Shown here piece by piece: positions 32,132 through 41,013 of a stretch of 44,516 nt of DNA. How positions within the stretch are numbered: the stretch's first letter is position 1; the number at the start of each line of letters is the position of its first letter. The DNA lies in contig CAMKNZ010000017.1 in assembly GCA_946414315.1 (NCBI GenBank), positions 1 through 44,516 on the forward strand, read 5' to 3'. The position numbers were made by a program, and so were the translations under genes. The DNA comes from an uncultured Clostridia bacterium. GTDB lineage: Bacteria > Bacillota > Clostridia > Christensenellales > Aristaeellaceae. The notes below the pieces were generated by a model. It saw nothing but the letters and a program-made list of their open reading frames with translations, was not told where the DNA came from and did no database searches.

Positions 32132-32326
32132 ATGGCTCTTCCGAAAGGGAAAATCTCGAAGGCTCGCAAGCACAGCCGCCGCGCCAACTGGAAGCTGACC
32201 CTGCCGGGAATCGGCAAGTGCCCCCAGTGCGGACAGATGAAGCTGTCCCATCGCGTGTGCAAGAATTGCGGTTATTATAACGGCGTCCAGGTCATCGTCA
32301 AGAAGGACGAAGAGAAGAACGCCTGA
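32132..32326 (+). CDS. rpmF: 50S ribosomal protein bL32, zinc-binding form
   Basis: 64 residues, basic. The start MALPKGKISKARKHSRR is diagnostic of bL32. Two Cys pairs (CPQC and CKNC) form the zinc ribbon, so this is the zinc-dependent form rather than the zinc-free paralogue. AGGAGGTG precedes the ATG. In many Firmicutes plsX and fatty-acid genes follow rpmF; here a terminator and valS follow instead. Confidence 0.97.
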   Translation: MALPKGKISKARKHSRRANWKLTLPGIGKCPQCGQMKLSHRVCKNCGYYNGVQVIVKKDEEKNA

Positions 32327-32362
32327 TTGTCGACTGCTTTTTTGGCCCAGATGTAAAGATTG

Positions 32363-32398
32363 CAGCTCCGCCCTTCAGGGTCGGAGCTGTTTCTGTAT
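32363..32398 (+). terminator. rpmF terminator
   Basis: CAGCTCCG and CCCT pair with AGGG and CGGAGCTG (32363-32389) around a 2-nt loop with one bulged T, followed by TTTCTGTATT. It separates rpmF from valS, and read-through could still feed valS because no separate promoter is obvious before it. Confidence 0.8.
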
Positions 32399-32414
32399 TA
32401 ACGGAGGGATCACC

Positions 32415-35069
32415 ATGGAGAAAAAAATGACCGGCGCCGATATGGCGACCCGATTCAACCCGCAGGAAATCGAAGCGGACATTTACAAAGCCTGGGAAGA
32501 ATCCGGTGCGTTTACCGCACACCGGGTGGAAGGGAAGAAGCCTTTCACCATCGTTATGCCGCCGCCCAACATTACGGGCCAGCTGCATATGGGCCATGCC
32601 ATGGACTGCATCATGCAGGATGCGCCGATCCGCTATCACCGGATGAAGGGTGATCCCACCCTGTGGCTGCCCGGCACCGACCATGCGGCCATCGCTACGG
32701 AGGTCAGGATCGTCAACACCATGCGCGAGGAAGGCCTGACCAAGGAGAGCATTGGCCGGGAAGCATTCCTTGAGCGCGCCTGGAACTGGAAGAAAGAATA
32801 CGGCGGACGCATCGTGCACCAGCAGAGGAAGATGGGTATCAGCTGCGACTGGACCCGGGAACGTTTCACCATGGACGAGGGCTGCAGCCGCGCCGTCCGC
32901 GAAGTATTCGTGCGCCTCTATGAAAAAGGACTGATCTACCGGGGAAACCGGATGGTCAACTGGTGTCCTGCCTGCCAGAGTGCCATCAGCGACGCTGAGG
33001 TGGTTTACAAGGACGTGGCCAGCCATCTGTGGCATATCCGTTATCCCGGCGCCGACGGCAGCGAAGGCGTGGTGGTGGCCACCACCCGTCCGGAAACCAT
33101 GCTGGGCGACACCGGCGTGGCTGTGAACCCTGCGGACGAACGCTATACGGACCTGGTAGGCAAGAAGGTGATCCTGCCCATCGTGAACAAGGAGATCCCC
33201 GTGGTCGCGGATGACTATGTGGAGATGGAATTCGGCACCGGCGCGGTGAAGATGACGCCCGCCCATGACCCGAACGACTTCGAGGTCGCCCAGCGGCATA
33301 ACCTGGAGATCATCACCGTGACCAACGACGACGGCACCATGAACGAGAACGCCGGCCGCTTTGCGGGCATGGATCCCATGGAATGCCGCAAGGCCGTGGT
33401 GGAAGAGCTGGAGAAACAGGGCCTGCTGGTGAAGATCGAGGATTACAGCCATAACGTGGGCTTCTGCTACCGCCATGGTGACACTCCCGTGGAACCCCGG
33501 CTCAGCGAGCAGTGGTTCGTGAAGATGAAGACCCTGGCGGAACCCGCCATCGCCGCGGTTCGGGAAGGCCGGACGAAGTTCGTGCCGGAGCGCTTCAGCA
33601 AGATGTACTATAACTGGATGGAGAATATCCGGGATTGGTGCATCAGCCGCCAGCTGTGGTGGGGCCACCGGATCCCCGTGTGGTACTGCGACGACTGCGG
33701 CGAGATGACCGTGAGCCGGGAAGACCCGACTGCCTGCCCGAAGTGCGGCGGCAAACTGCACCAGGACGAGGATGTGCTGGACACCTGGTTCTCTTCCGCC
33801 CTGTGGCCCTTCTCCACGCTGGGCTGGCCGGACAATACCGAGGACCTGAAATATTTCTATCCCACCAACATGCTGGTGACCGGCTACGATATCATCACCT
33901 TCTGGGTGTCCCGGATGATGGTTTCCGGCATTGAACAGATGGGTGAAACGCCCTTCGAAACCGTGCTGATCCACGGCCTGGTACGGGACGAGCTCGGCCG
34001 GAAGATGTCCAAGTCCCTGGGCAACGGCGTGGATCCGCTGGAAGTGGTGGAAGAATACGGCGCCGACGCGCTGCGCTTCAGCCTTGTGATGGGCGTGAGC
34101 CCCGGAAACGATACCCGCTATTCCAAGGATAAGGTGGAAGCCGCCCGGAACTTCGCCAACAAGGTGTGGAACGCCAGCCGCTTCGTGCTCATGAACGTGA
34201 ACGAGCGGAAGGCTTTTGATCCCGCAAAGCTGGAAACCGCCGACAAGTGGATCCTGACCCGGCTGCAGGATGCCGTGAAGGATATTTCCGAGCATATGGA
34301 AGACGGAGATTTCGGCCTGGCCGCAACGAAGATCTACGACTTCGCCTGGAGCGAATTCTGCGACTGGTATATCGAGCTGAGCAAATCCCGTCTGCTGGGT
34401 GAGGACGGCGAGAGCAAGGAAACCGTGAAGGCCGTGCTGCTCTTCGTGCTGGAGAACCTGCTCAAGCTCCTGCACCCCTTCATGCCCTTCCTGACGGAGC
34501 AGGTGTACAAATACCTGCCGGGCAGCGAAGGCTTCCTGATGCTTCAGTCCTGGCCGGAATACCGGGCGGACTTCGTGTTCACCGAGGACGAGCAGAAGAT
34601 GCAGGGCGTGATGGAGATTATCCGTACGATCCGGAATCTGCGCAGCGAGATGAACGTGGCGCCCTCCAAGCGGACCCACCTGATGCTGCTGCCGGCAGAA
34701 GGCTGGGCGGACACCCTGCGGGAAGGCGAAGGCTACTTCAAAAAGCTGGCCGGCGCGGAGCAGGTGCAGCTGATCGATAACCGGGAAGACGCCACCGGCA
34801 AGAACGTGTCTGCGGTGGTGGCGGCCGGCGAACTGTTCATCCCGCTGGGCGACCTGGTGGACTTTGAGAAGGAAACCGCCCGCCTGACCAAGGAGCTGGA
34901 CAACCTGAAGAAGGAAATGGCCCGCTCCAACGGCATGCTGAACAACCAGGGTTTCCTGGCCAAAGCGCCGGCTCAGCTGGTGCAGCAGGAGAAGGACAAA
35001 CTGGAAGCCGCGAAGGCCAAGGCTGCCGCCCTGGAGAACCGTATTGCGGAACTGAAAGAGAATCTATGA
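32415..35069 (+). CDS. valS: Valyl-tRNA synthetase
   Basis: 884 residues, class I synthetase that charges tRNA-Val. The HIGH-type motif is LHMGH (about residue 57) and the KMSKS motif is in GRKMSKSLGNG (about 530). The editing domain contains TTRPETMLGDT. Metal-binding cysteines occur in WCPACQ and CPKCGG. A C-terminal coiled coil (EKETARLTKELDNLKKE) is present, as usual. AACGGAGGG precedes the ATG. The leader from rpmF is too short for a T-box. folC overlaps its end by 4 bp. Confidence 0.97.
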   Translation: MEKKMTGADMATRFNPQEIEADIYKAWEESGAFTAHRVEGKKPFTIVMPPPNITGQLHMGHAMDCIMQDAPIRYHRMKGDPTLWLPGTDHAAIATEVRIVNTMREEGLTKESIGREAFLERAWNWKKEYGGRIVHQQRKMGISCDWTRERFTMDEGCSRAVREVFVRLYEKGLIYRGNRMVNWCPACQSAISDAEVVYKDVASHLWHIRYPGADGSEGVVVATTRPETMLGDTGVAVNPADERYTDLVGKKVILPIVNKEIPVVADDYVEMEFGTGAVKMTPAHDPNDFEVAQRHNLEIITVTNDDGTMNENAGRFAGMDPMECRKAVVEELEKQGLLVKIEDYSHNVGFCYRHGDTPVEPRLSEQWFVKMKTLAEPAIAAVREGRTKFVPERFSKMYYNWMENIRDWCISRQLWWGHRIPVWYCDDCGEMTVSREDPTACPKCGGKLHQDEDVLDTWFSSALWPFSTLGWPDNTEDLKYFYPTNMLVTGYDIITFWVSRMMVSGIEQMGETPFETVLIHGLVRDELGRKMSKSLGNGVDPLEVVEEYGADALRFSLVMGVSPGNDTRYSKDKVEAARNFANKVWNASRFVLMNVNERKAFDPAKLETADKWILTRLQDAVKDISEHMEDGDFGLAATKIYDFAWSEFCDWYIELSKSRLLGEDGESKETVKAVLLFVLENLLKLLHPFMPFLTEQVYKYLPGSEGFLMLQSWPEYRADFVFTEDEQKMQGVMEIIRTIRNLRSEMNVAPSKRTHLMLLPAEGWADTLREGEGYFKKLAGAEQVQLIDNREDATGKNVSAVVAAGELFIPLGDLVDFEKETARLTKELDNLKKEMARSNGMLNNQGFLAKAPAQLVQQEKDKLEAAKAKAAALENRIAELKENL

Positions 35070-36355
35070 GAACAGCTGAACAGGTTGTGAACGAAATCAA
35101 CTCCGCCCGGGGAGACGGAGACGAGCAGGGGCTGCGGAATACCGCAGCCCTGCTTGAGCTATTGCGGGCATGGCCCGAATGTCCCGTGATCCACGTGGCC
35201 GGCACCAACGGGAAGGGCAGCGTCTGCGCAATGCTCAGCAGCGTCCTGACGGCCGCCGGATACCGCACGGGACTGTATACCTCTCCTTTCCTCCAGATCT
35301 ACGGGGAACGGGTCCGGATCAACGGAACCCCGCTTTCCGAAGCGCAGCTGGCCGGTTACGGCAGTGACGTGCTGGACGCCGCGGACAGGCTGCATGCTGA
35401 AAAAGGATACGGCTTTGTGCCCTTTGAGCTGGGAACTGCCTTGTCTTTCCATGCTTTCCGGCAGGAAAAGACGGAGATTATTGTTTCCGAGACAGGTCTG
35501 GGCGGACGGCTGGATCCGACCAACGTGATTCCGGAGCCGGCGGTCTGTGCGATTACGGCTATCGGTATGGACCATATGCAGCTGCTGGGCAATACATTGG
35601 CCGCTATCGCAGGGGAAAAGGCCGGGATCATCAAACCAGGTGTTCCGGTGATCTGCTATCCGCCCGGGACGGCGGAAGTCCGGCAGGTGTTTGAAAACAC
35701 AGCCGAGGCGAAGCATGCGCCCCTGAACATCCTGACCCCTGAACAGGTCCGGATCCGGGAGAGCGGCCCCTACGGAACAACGGCAGATTTCATCTGCTGC
35801 CACAAGACCTGGAACGGCGTGAAGATCTCCCTGCCCGGAGAGCATCAGGTCCTGAACGCACTGGTCGTACTGGCTGTGCTGGAGGAACTGGAAAAAAAGG
35901 GGATCCGCATTCCGGAGGAAGCGGTATACCATGGCCTGGAGAATACATTCTGGCCCGGCCGTCTGGAATGGCATGGCCGGATTTTGATGGACGGCGCCCA
36001 CAACGCCCAAGGTGTAAGCGCGTTTACAGCTTTTGCAGGGGCCTGCCTGCAAGGGGAAAAGAAGATCCTGCTTACCGGAGTGCTGAAGGAAAAGCTCTCG
36101 GATGAGATGCTCTCGATGCTGGCCGGGGCGGCAGACGAAGCAGTGACCGTGACGCCGGACAGTCCCCGGGCGATGAAGGCAGAGGATCTGTGTTCTTTGC
36201 TTCGTGAAAAGGGGATGAAGGCCTCTGCGGCGAACAATCTGAAGGAAGGCCTTGAGAAAGCGGAAACCCTGGCCGGGGAAGACGGGATGATCCTGGCAAC
36301 AGGCAGCCTGTATTTTATCGGGTCGCTGCGGAGCGAACTGGGACTGAAACCTTAA
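35066..36355 (+). CDS. folC: Folylpolyglutamate/dihydrofolate synthase
   Basis: 429 residues. Mur-ligase fold enzyme that adds glutamate to folates (and to dihydropteroate in bifunctional forms). The ATP-binding loop is HVAGTNGKGSVCAMLSS (about residue 42), and the metal/ATP block HMQLLGNTLAAIAGEKAGI and the C-terminal DGAHNAQG motif are present. Its ATG overlaps the valS stop (ATGA), the usual valS-folC pairing of Firmicutes. Confidence 0.95.
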   Translation: MRTAEQVVNEINSARGDGDEQGLRNTAALLELLRAWPECPVIHVAGTNGKGSVCAMLSSVLTAAGYRTGLYTSPFLQIYGERVRINGTPLSEAQLAGYGSDVLDAADRLHAEKGYGFVPFELGTALSFHAFRQEKTEIIVSETGLGGRLDPTNVIPEPAVCAITAIGMDHMQLLGNTLAAIAGEKAGIIKPGVPVICYPPGTAEVRQVFENTAEAKHAPLNILTPEQVRIRESGPYGTTADFICCHKTWNGVKISLPGEHQVLNALVVLAVLEELEKKGIRIPEEAVYHGLENTFWPGRLEWHGRILMDGAHNAQGVSAFTAFAGACLQGEKKILLTGVLKEKLSDEMLSMLAGAADEAVTVTPDSPRAMKAEDLCSLLREKGMKASAANNLKEGLEKAETLAGEDGMILATGSLYFIGSLRSELGLKP

Positions 36356-36423
36356 ATGAAATCATCGTGATCCATTGTTATGACTATGGGAATATGATCA
36401 AAGGACAGAGGGGAGGCTGGAAG

Positions 36424-37371
36424 ATGGAGTTCAGGCATGAACCGGTGCTGCTGCAGGAAGTGCTGCAGTGGATGAACGTGAGGGAAAACGGCGTCTACTG
36501 CGACGGCACGCTGGGCGGCGGCGGCCACAGCGAGGCCATCCTGAAAGCCTCCGGCGGAACCGCACACATCTATGGTATCGACCGGGATGAAAACGCCATC
36601 CGGGCCGCCTCGGAGCGGCTGAAGGATTATCCGGGTTTTACCGCGATCCGGGGGAATTTTCACGACGCGAAGGAGCTGCTCTCGGAAGCCGGCGCGGGTC
36701 CGCTGGACGGCGCCCTGCTGGACCTGGGGGTTTCCAGCCCCCAGCTGGACAACGCGGATCGGGGCTTCAGCTATCATGAGGATGCACCCCTGGATATGCG
36801 GATGGACCAGAGCGGCGGCATGACTGCCGCGGAGCTGCTCAACACGGCGGACGAACGTGAACTGACATCCATTATACGGGAATACGGAGAAGAAAAATGG
36901 GCAGCCCGGATCGCCAGAATTATCTGCGAACACCGGGCGGATAAGCCTTTCGAAACCACCTTTGACCTGGTTCACGCAGTGGACGCCGCGATCCCGAAGG
37001 CGGTCAGGCGAAAGGATGACGGCCATTCGGCCCGTCGAACCTTCCAGGCGATCCGGATTGCCGTGAACGACGAACTGACCCCCCTGGAGCAGGCCCTGAA
37101 GGATCTGACAGACTGTCTGAAACCCGGAGGACGGATCTGCGTGATTACCTTCCACTCCCTGGAAGACCGGATTGTGAAACGCTGCTTCAAAACCCTGGAG
37201 AACCCCTGTATCTGTCCGCCGAAGGCTCCGGTGTGCACCTGCGGACGGAAACCGGTAGTCAAAGTCCTGGCCGGCGGCGCAGTGGCACCTTCGGCGGAAG
37301 AAACGGAACGGAATCCCCGGTCCCGCAGCGCGAAACTGCGGGTTGCGGAGAAAAGAGAAAGAGAGACGTAA
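36424..37371 (+). CDS. rsmH: 16S rRNA m4C1402 methyltransferase
   Basis: The ATG at 36424 follows GGGGAGG at about 9 bp and starts with the typical FRHEPVLLQEVL; an in-frame GTG at 36367 lacks a ribosome site. The product is 315 residues, the usual size. SAM motif DGTLGGGGHSEAIL (about residue 30), LDLGVSSPQLD and the C-terminal FHSLEDRIVKR all fit RsmH (MraW), which methylates N4 of C1402 in 16S rRNA. In most Firmicutes this gene sits at the head of the division/cell-wall cluster with mraZ and ftsL; here it is between folC and rsmI. Confidence 0.96.
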   Translation: MEFRHEPVLLQEVLQWMNVRENGVYCDGTLGGGGHSEAILKASGGTAHIYGIDRDENAIRAASERLKDYPGFTAIRGNFHDAKELLSEAGAGPLDGALLDLGVSSPQLDNADRGFSYHEDAPLDMRMDQSGGMTAAELLNTADERELTSIIREYGEEKWAARIARIICEHRADKPFETTFDLVHAVDAAIPKAVRRKDDGHSARRTFQAIRIAVNDELTPLEQALKDLTDCLKPGGRICVITFHSLEDRIVKRCFKTLENPCICPPKAPVCTCGRKPVVKVLAGGAVAPSAEETERNPRSRSAKLRVAEKRERET

Positions 37372-37373
37372 GC

Positions 37374-38228
37374 ATGGCAATCCTGTACGTGGTGGCGACC
37401 CCCATCGGCAACCTGCAGGACCTGTCGCCACGAGGCGCTGAAGCCCTGCGGAATGCGAACCTGATTATCGCCGAAGACACCCGGGTGACGATGAAACTGT
37501 GCCAGGTTTTCGGCCTGAAGGCGCCCCTGGTCAGCTGTCACCGCCACAGTGAGGACAGCAAAGCACCGGGCCTTGCCCGGAAGATCCTGGAAGAGGACCT
37601 GGCGGCCGCTCTGGTGACGGACGCAGGTACGCCCTGCATTTCCGATCCCGGATGTGAGGTTGTCAGAGCCTGTGCGGAAGCAGGCATTCCGGTGATTCCT
37701 GTGCCCGGATGCTGCGCCGGTATCGCAGCGGTTTCCGTCAGCGGATATGACGCCCGGGAGTTCGCCTTTTACGGATTCCTGCCCCGGGAAAAGAAGGATA
37801 TCCGGGCGAAACTGGAAGAAATCGCCCGGGGTGTCAAAGTAGCCATCCTTCATGAATCGCCTTTCCGGATCATCGAACTGACGGAGGTGATCGCGGATAT
37901 GCTGCCCGGTGTAAAGATGACCGTCTGCTGCGATCTGACCAAGCTCCATGAAACGACCCTCCGGGGAACACCGGAAGAAGTCCTTCAGGCGCTGAAGTCC
38001 AATGAGAAGACGGAAAAAGGGGAGTACTGCGTCGTACTGGATCTCCACGGCATCACGCTGCCGGTAAAGGAAACGGAAACGGCGGAATGGCCCCTGGAGG
38101 CGAAACTCATTGAGGCCATGAAGCAGGGAATGAACCTGCGGGAGGCACAGGAGACGCTGACCGCGGCAGGCGAAAAGAAAAACGCGGTCAAGCAGGCCGC
38201 GCTCACGCTGAAAAAACTGTTTGAATGA
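37374..38228 (+). CDS. rsmI: 16S rRNA 2'-O-ribose C1402 methyltransferase
   Basis: The start ATG at 37374 is 2 bp after the rsmH stop; a longer frame starting at 37233 would overlap rsmH by 140 bp and is rejected. 284 residues, tetrapyrrole-methylase fold. The N-terminal LYVVATPIGNLQDLSPR, LIIAEDTRVT, LVTDAGTPCISDPG and FYGFLPR blocks are family signatures. It adds the 2'-O-methyl group to C1402 of 16S rRNA. It is followed by a strong terminator, so it closes the operon. Confidence 0.96.
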   Translation: MAILYVVATPIGNLQDLSPRGAEALRNANLIIAEDTRVTMKLCQVFGLKAPLVSCHRHSEDSKAPGLARKILEEDLAAALVTDAGTPCISDPGCEVVRACAEAGIPVIPVPGCCAGIAAVSVSGYDAREFAFYGFLPREKKDIRAKLEEIARGVKVAILHESPFRIIELTEVIADMLPGVKMTVCCDLTKLHETTLRGTPEEVLQALKSNEKTEKGEYCVVLDLHGITLPVKETETAEWPLEAKLIEAMKQGMNLREAQETLTAAGEKKNAVKQAALTLKKLFE

Positions 38229-38238
38229 CAAAGTAAAG

Positions 38239-38268
38239 GCGCTGTCCCAAGGGACAGCGCAGTTTTTT
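38239..38268 (+). terminator. rsmI operon terminator
   Basis: Perfect 10-bp stem GCGCTGTCCC/GGGACAGCGC (38239-38248, 38251-38260) followed by AGTTTTTT. The last T's overlap the stop codon of the convergent DUF1622 gene. Confidence 0.92.
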
Positions 38269-38602
38269 ATTTCTTCGGTTCAGCCGCGGGATGCTCCATT
38301 TTGCTTTCCCAGTGAACCAGGAGCGTCATACCGGCACGCATCAGCAGGATCGCGCAGACCATGCCGATATCGCTCCAGCTCGCCTCGCCGATGGTTTTCA
38401 GCACCTCACTGGCCAGCAGAAAGTTCAGGCCGGTGGTAATGCCCGTGGTCAGGAAACCGCGGCACTGTTCATGCTTCTTCTGCAGCAGGCAGATCAGGGC
38501 GCGAACAGTATAAAACAGGATGATGAGGGCGCCGATAACCTCGATCGCCACAATTGCGTAATCCAGGATGTTTTCAATGAAACCGTGAATCGTTTCATAC
38601 AT
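38267..38602 (-). CDS. DUF1622 membrane protein
   Basis: 111 residues with three hydrophobic segments (IVAIEVIGALIILFYTV, GLNFLLASEVLKTI and MVCAILLMRAGMTLLVHW). The arrangement, with Arg and Cys near the end of helix 1 and an FLLASE-like start of helix 2, matches DUF1622, a small family of uncharacterised inner-membrane proteins. The C-terminus is cytoplasmic and Lys-rich. GGAGGA precedes the ATG. It stands alone between two terminators. Confidence 0.8.
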   Translation of the reverse strand: MYETIHGFIENILDYAIVAIEVIGALIILFYTVRALICLLQKKHEQCRGFLTTGITTGLNFLLASEVLKTIGEASWSDIGMVCAILLMRAGMTLLVHWESKMEHPAAEPKK

Positions 38603-38636
38603 AGGACAGCATTCCTCCGAAAATAGGATCGAAGCA

Positions 38637-38665
38637 ATTATATCCTGTTACGGGGCAGGATGCAA
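38637..38665 (-). promoter_or_regulatory. Putative DUF1622 promoter overlapping the glgP 3' hairpin
   Basis: On the - strand: TTGCAT (38665-38660), 17 bp, TATAAT (38642-38637). The spacer holds the inverted repeat ATCCTG/CAGGAT (38642-38647, 38656-38661), which is the only hairpin after the glgP stop and has no U-tract, so it is a poor terminator. Confidence 0.45.
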
Positions 38666-38667
38666 CA

Positions 38668-41007
38668 TCAGACCTTCCAGATATCCTTCGCGTACTGGCG
38701 GATGGTGCGGTCGGAGGAGAACTTGCCGGCGTTTGCCACGTTCATCAGGCACTTTTTCGCGAATGCTGTCTCGTCGGCCTTCGCATCGCGGATGGCCCGC
38801 AGCTTGGTCTCATAATAAGAAGCGAAGTCTTTCATGACGTAGTAATGGTCCGGCTTATGCCAGGAGGCGCCCTTCAGGATCGCGTCATGCAGTTCCTTAA
38901 GCCGGCCGTCCTCGTCCGGGAAGGTGCCGTCGGTCAGACTGTCCAGCGCGCGGCGAAGCAGCGCGTTTTTCTCATAAATTTTTACCGGATCGTAGCTGTC
39001 CTTGATCTTCTCCAGCTCTTCCACGGTGGCGCCGAAGATATAGTTGTTTTCCTCTCCGGCTTCCTCCACGATCTCCACGTTGGCTCCGTCAAAGGTGCCC
39101 AGGGTAACCGCACCGTTGAGCATCAGTTTCATGTTGCCCGTGCCGGAAGCTTCGGTACCGGCGGGGGAGATCTGTTCGGAAATGTCGGCGGCGGGTATGA
39201 TCTTCTCCGCCCAGGAGCAGTTGTAGTTCCGGACGAAGACGACCTTCAGCCGGTCCTTGGTCTTCGGATCGTTGTTCACCCTGTCGGCGATCATATTAAT
39301 CAGGTGAATGACAGCCTTGGCCCGGTCGTATCCGGGAGCGGCTTTGGCGCCGAAAATGAAGGCCACCGGCGGCAGATCCTTCAGCTGACCGCGCCTGAGC
39401 TGGTCATAAATGGCCAGGATGCTCAGGGCGTTCATGAACTGGCGCTTGTACTCATGCAGGCGCTTGACCTGGACGTCGAAGACCATGTCCGGATCCAGGG
39501 TCACGCCTTCACACTTCAGAATTTCGGCACAGAGCTGCTTTTTCTTCGCTTTCTTGACAGTGTGGAATTTGTTGCAGAGGGACTTGTTGATCTTCGGCTC
39601 CAGGAGCTTGAGCTTATCAAGATCTGTTTCGAAGCCAGGTCCGATCTGGTCGGTAATGAGCCTGCACAGCTCCGGATTACAAAGGCCCAGCCACCGTCGC
39701 TGGGTAATGCCGTTGGTCTTGTTCTGAAAACGCTCCGGATACAGCTGATACCAGTCGGCAAAGACGTCGTTCTTCAGGATTTCACTGTGCAGGGCTGCCA
39801 CGCCGTTGATTGCGTGGGTGGCATAAGTGGCCAGTTCCGCCATATGGACGCGGCCGTCGAGGATAATGCACAGGGATGGAGTGATTTCTTTCCCGGCTTT
39901 TTTCATCTCCCGGCGGAAACGGGCGTCAATCTTCCTGATGATGGAAACGATCTGCGGGCAGACGGAGGAAAGCAGGGGCAGGTCCCATTTTTCCAGGGCT
40001 TCCTGCATGACGGTGTGGTTCGTATAAGCAAAGGTGTCGCGGGCGATGAGGAACGCGTCCTCAAAGGCAACACCATCCTCACCAAGCAGGCGGATCAGTT
40101 CAGGAATTGCCATGGTGGGATGGGTGTCGTTCAGCTGGGCAGCCACTTCTTTGGCAAAGAAGGAATAGTCGCTGCCATGGCGCTTCCGGTAAGCCCGAAG
40201 GATATCCTGCATCGTGGCGGAAACCAGCACATACTGCTGCTTGACCCGGAGCTGTTTGCCTTCCTTTTTCGTGTCGTTGGGATAAAGGAACTTGGTGATA
40301 TCCTCAGCCTGGTTTTTGTTCGCTGCGGCCTTGGCGTAATCCTGGCTGTTGAAGACAGCGAAATCCACCTCGTGAAGACTCTCCGTCTGCCACAGGCGCA
40401 GGGTGCCGATGTTCTTCGCTCCGAAGCCGACCACCGGCATATCATAGGGAACGGCAAGAACGTCACCGGTCTTCATGGAAACCACGACGGCCTCATCCAG
40501 CCGGCGGATGGACCAGGGATCTCCGTATTTCGACCAGTCGTCCGGCAGTTCTACCTGGCGGCCGTCCGCAAAGTCCTGCTTGAACAGACCGTAGCGGAAA
40601 CGGAGACCGTAGCCGGTCAGCGGAATGTTGCAGGTCACTGCGCTGTCGAGGAAGCAGGCGGCGAGGCGACCCAGACCGCCGTTGCCGAAGGCGTCATCCT
40701 CCACATCTTCCATCACGGCGATATCCACGCCCTTTTCCTTCAGCAGGGTCTTGACCTCGTCCAGCAGGCCCATGCAGTACAGGTTGTTGTAAACCAGCCG
40801 GCCCACCAGGAACTCCATGGACAGATAAGCGGCCTGGCGGCGGCCGGCCCGGGCGGCTTCCTTTTTCGCCCACAGCGGAGCCAGGGCGTCCATCGCCGCG
40901 CCCGAAATGGCATTGTGCAGTTCCTGCGCGGAGGCGCAGGACAGGTCTTTATGATATTCGGTCATCAAGCGCTGTTCAGCGTCTTTGATCAGTTGTTTCG
41001 CGTTCAT
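38668..41007 (-). CDS. glgP: Glycogen/alpha-glucan phosphorylase
   Basis: 779 residues, glycosyltransferase family 35. It releases glucose 1-phosphate from the non-reducing ends of glycogen or maltodextrins. The PLP lysine is in EASGTGNMKLMLNGA (about residue 630), and FGNGGLGRLAACFLDS (about 107) and AVPYDMPVVGFG are typical. It starts 6 bp after malQ, so the two are co-transcribed. It could equally be called maltodextrin phosphorylase (MalP), since specificity is not decided by sequence. Confidence 0.95.
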   Translation of the reverse strand: MNAKQLIKDAEQRLMTEYHKDLSCASAQELHNAISGAAMDALAPLWAKKEAARAGRRQAAYLSMEFLVGRLVYNNLYCMGLLDEVKTLLKEKGVDIAVMEDVEDDAFGNGGLGRLAACFLDSAVTCNIPLTGYGLRFRYGLFKQDFADGRQVELPDDWSKYGDPWSIRRLDEAVVVSMKTGDVLAVPYDMPVVGFGAKNIGTLRLWQTESLHEVDFAVFNSQDYAKAAANKNQAEDITKFLYPNDTKKEGKQLRVKQQYVLVSATMQDILRAYRKRHGSDYSFFAKEVAAQLNDTHPTMAIPELIRLLGEDGVAFEDAFLIARDTFAYTNHTVMQEALEKWDLPLLSSVCPQIVSIIRKIDARFRREMKKAGKEITPSLCIILDGRVHMAELATYATHAINGVAALHSEILKNDVFADWYQLYPERFQNKTNGITQRRWLGLCNPELCRLITDQIGPGFETDLDKLKLLEPKINKSLCNKFHTVKKAKKKQLCAEILKCEGVTLDPDMVFDVQVKRLHEYKRQFMNALSILAIYDQLRRGQLKDLPPVAFIFGAKAAPGYDRAKAVIHLINMIADRVNNDPKTKDRLKVVFVRNYNCSWAEKIIPAADISEQISPAGTEASGTGNMKLMLNGAVTLGTFDGANVEIVEEAGEENNYIFGATVEELEKIKDSYDPVKIYEKNALLRRALDSLTDGTFPDEDGRLKELHDAILKGASWHKPDHYYVMKDFASYYETKLRAIRDAKADETAFAKKCLMNVANAGKFSSDRTIRQYAKDIWKV

Positions 41008-41013
41008 TTTCAG

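Noticed and set aside
32298..34679. 793-codon open frame on the - strand opposite valS
   Set aside because: It is His- and Gly-rich nonsense mirroring valS codon use, with no recognised domain.
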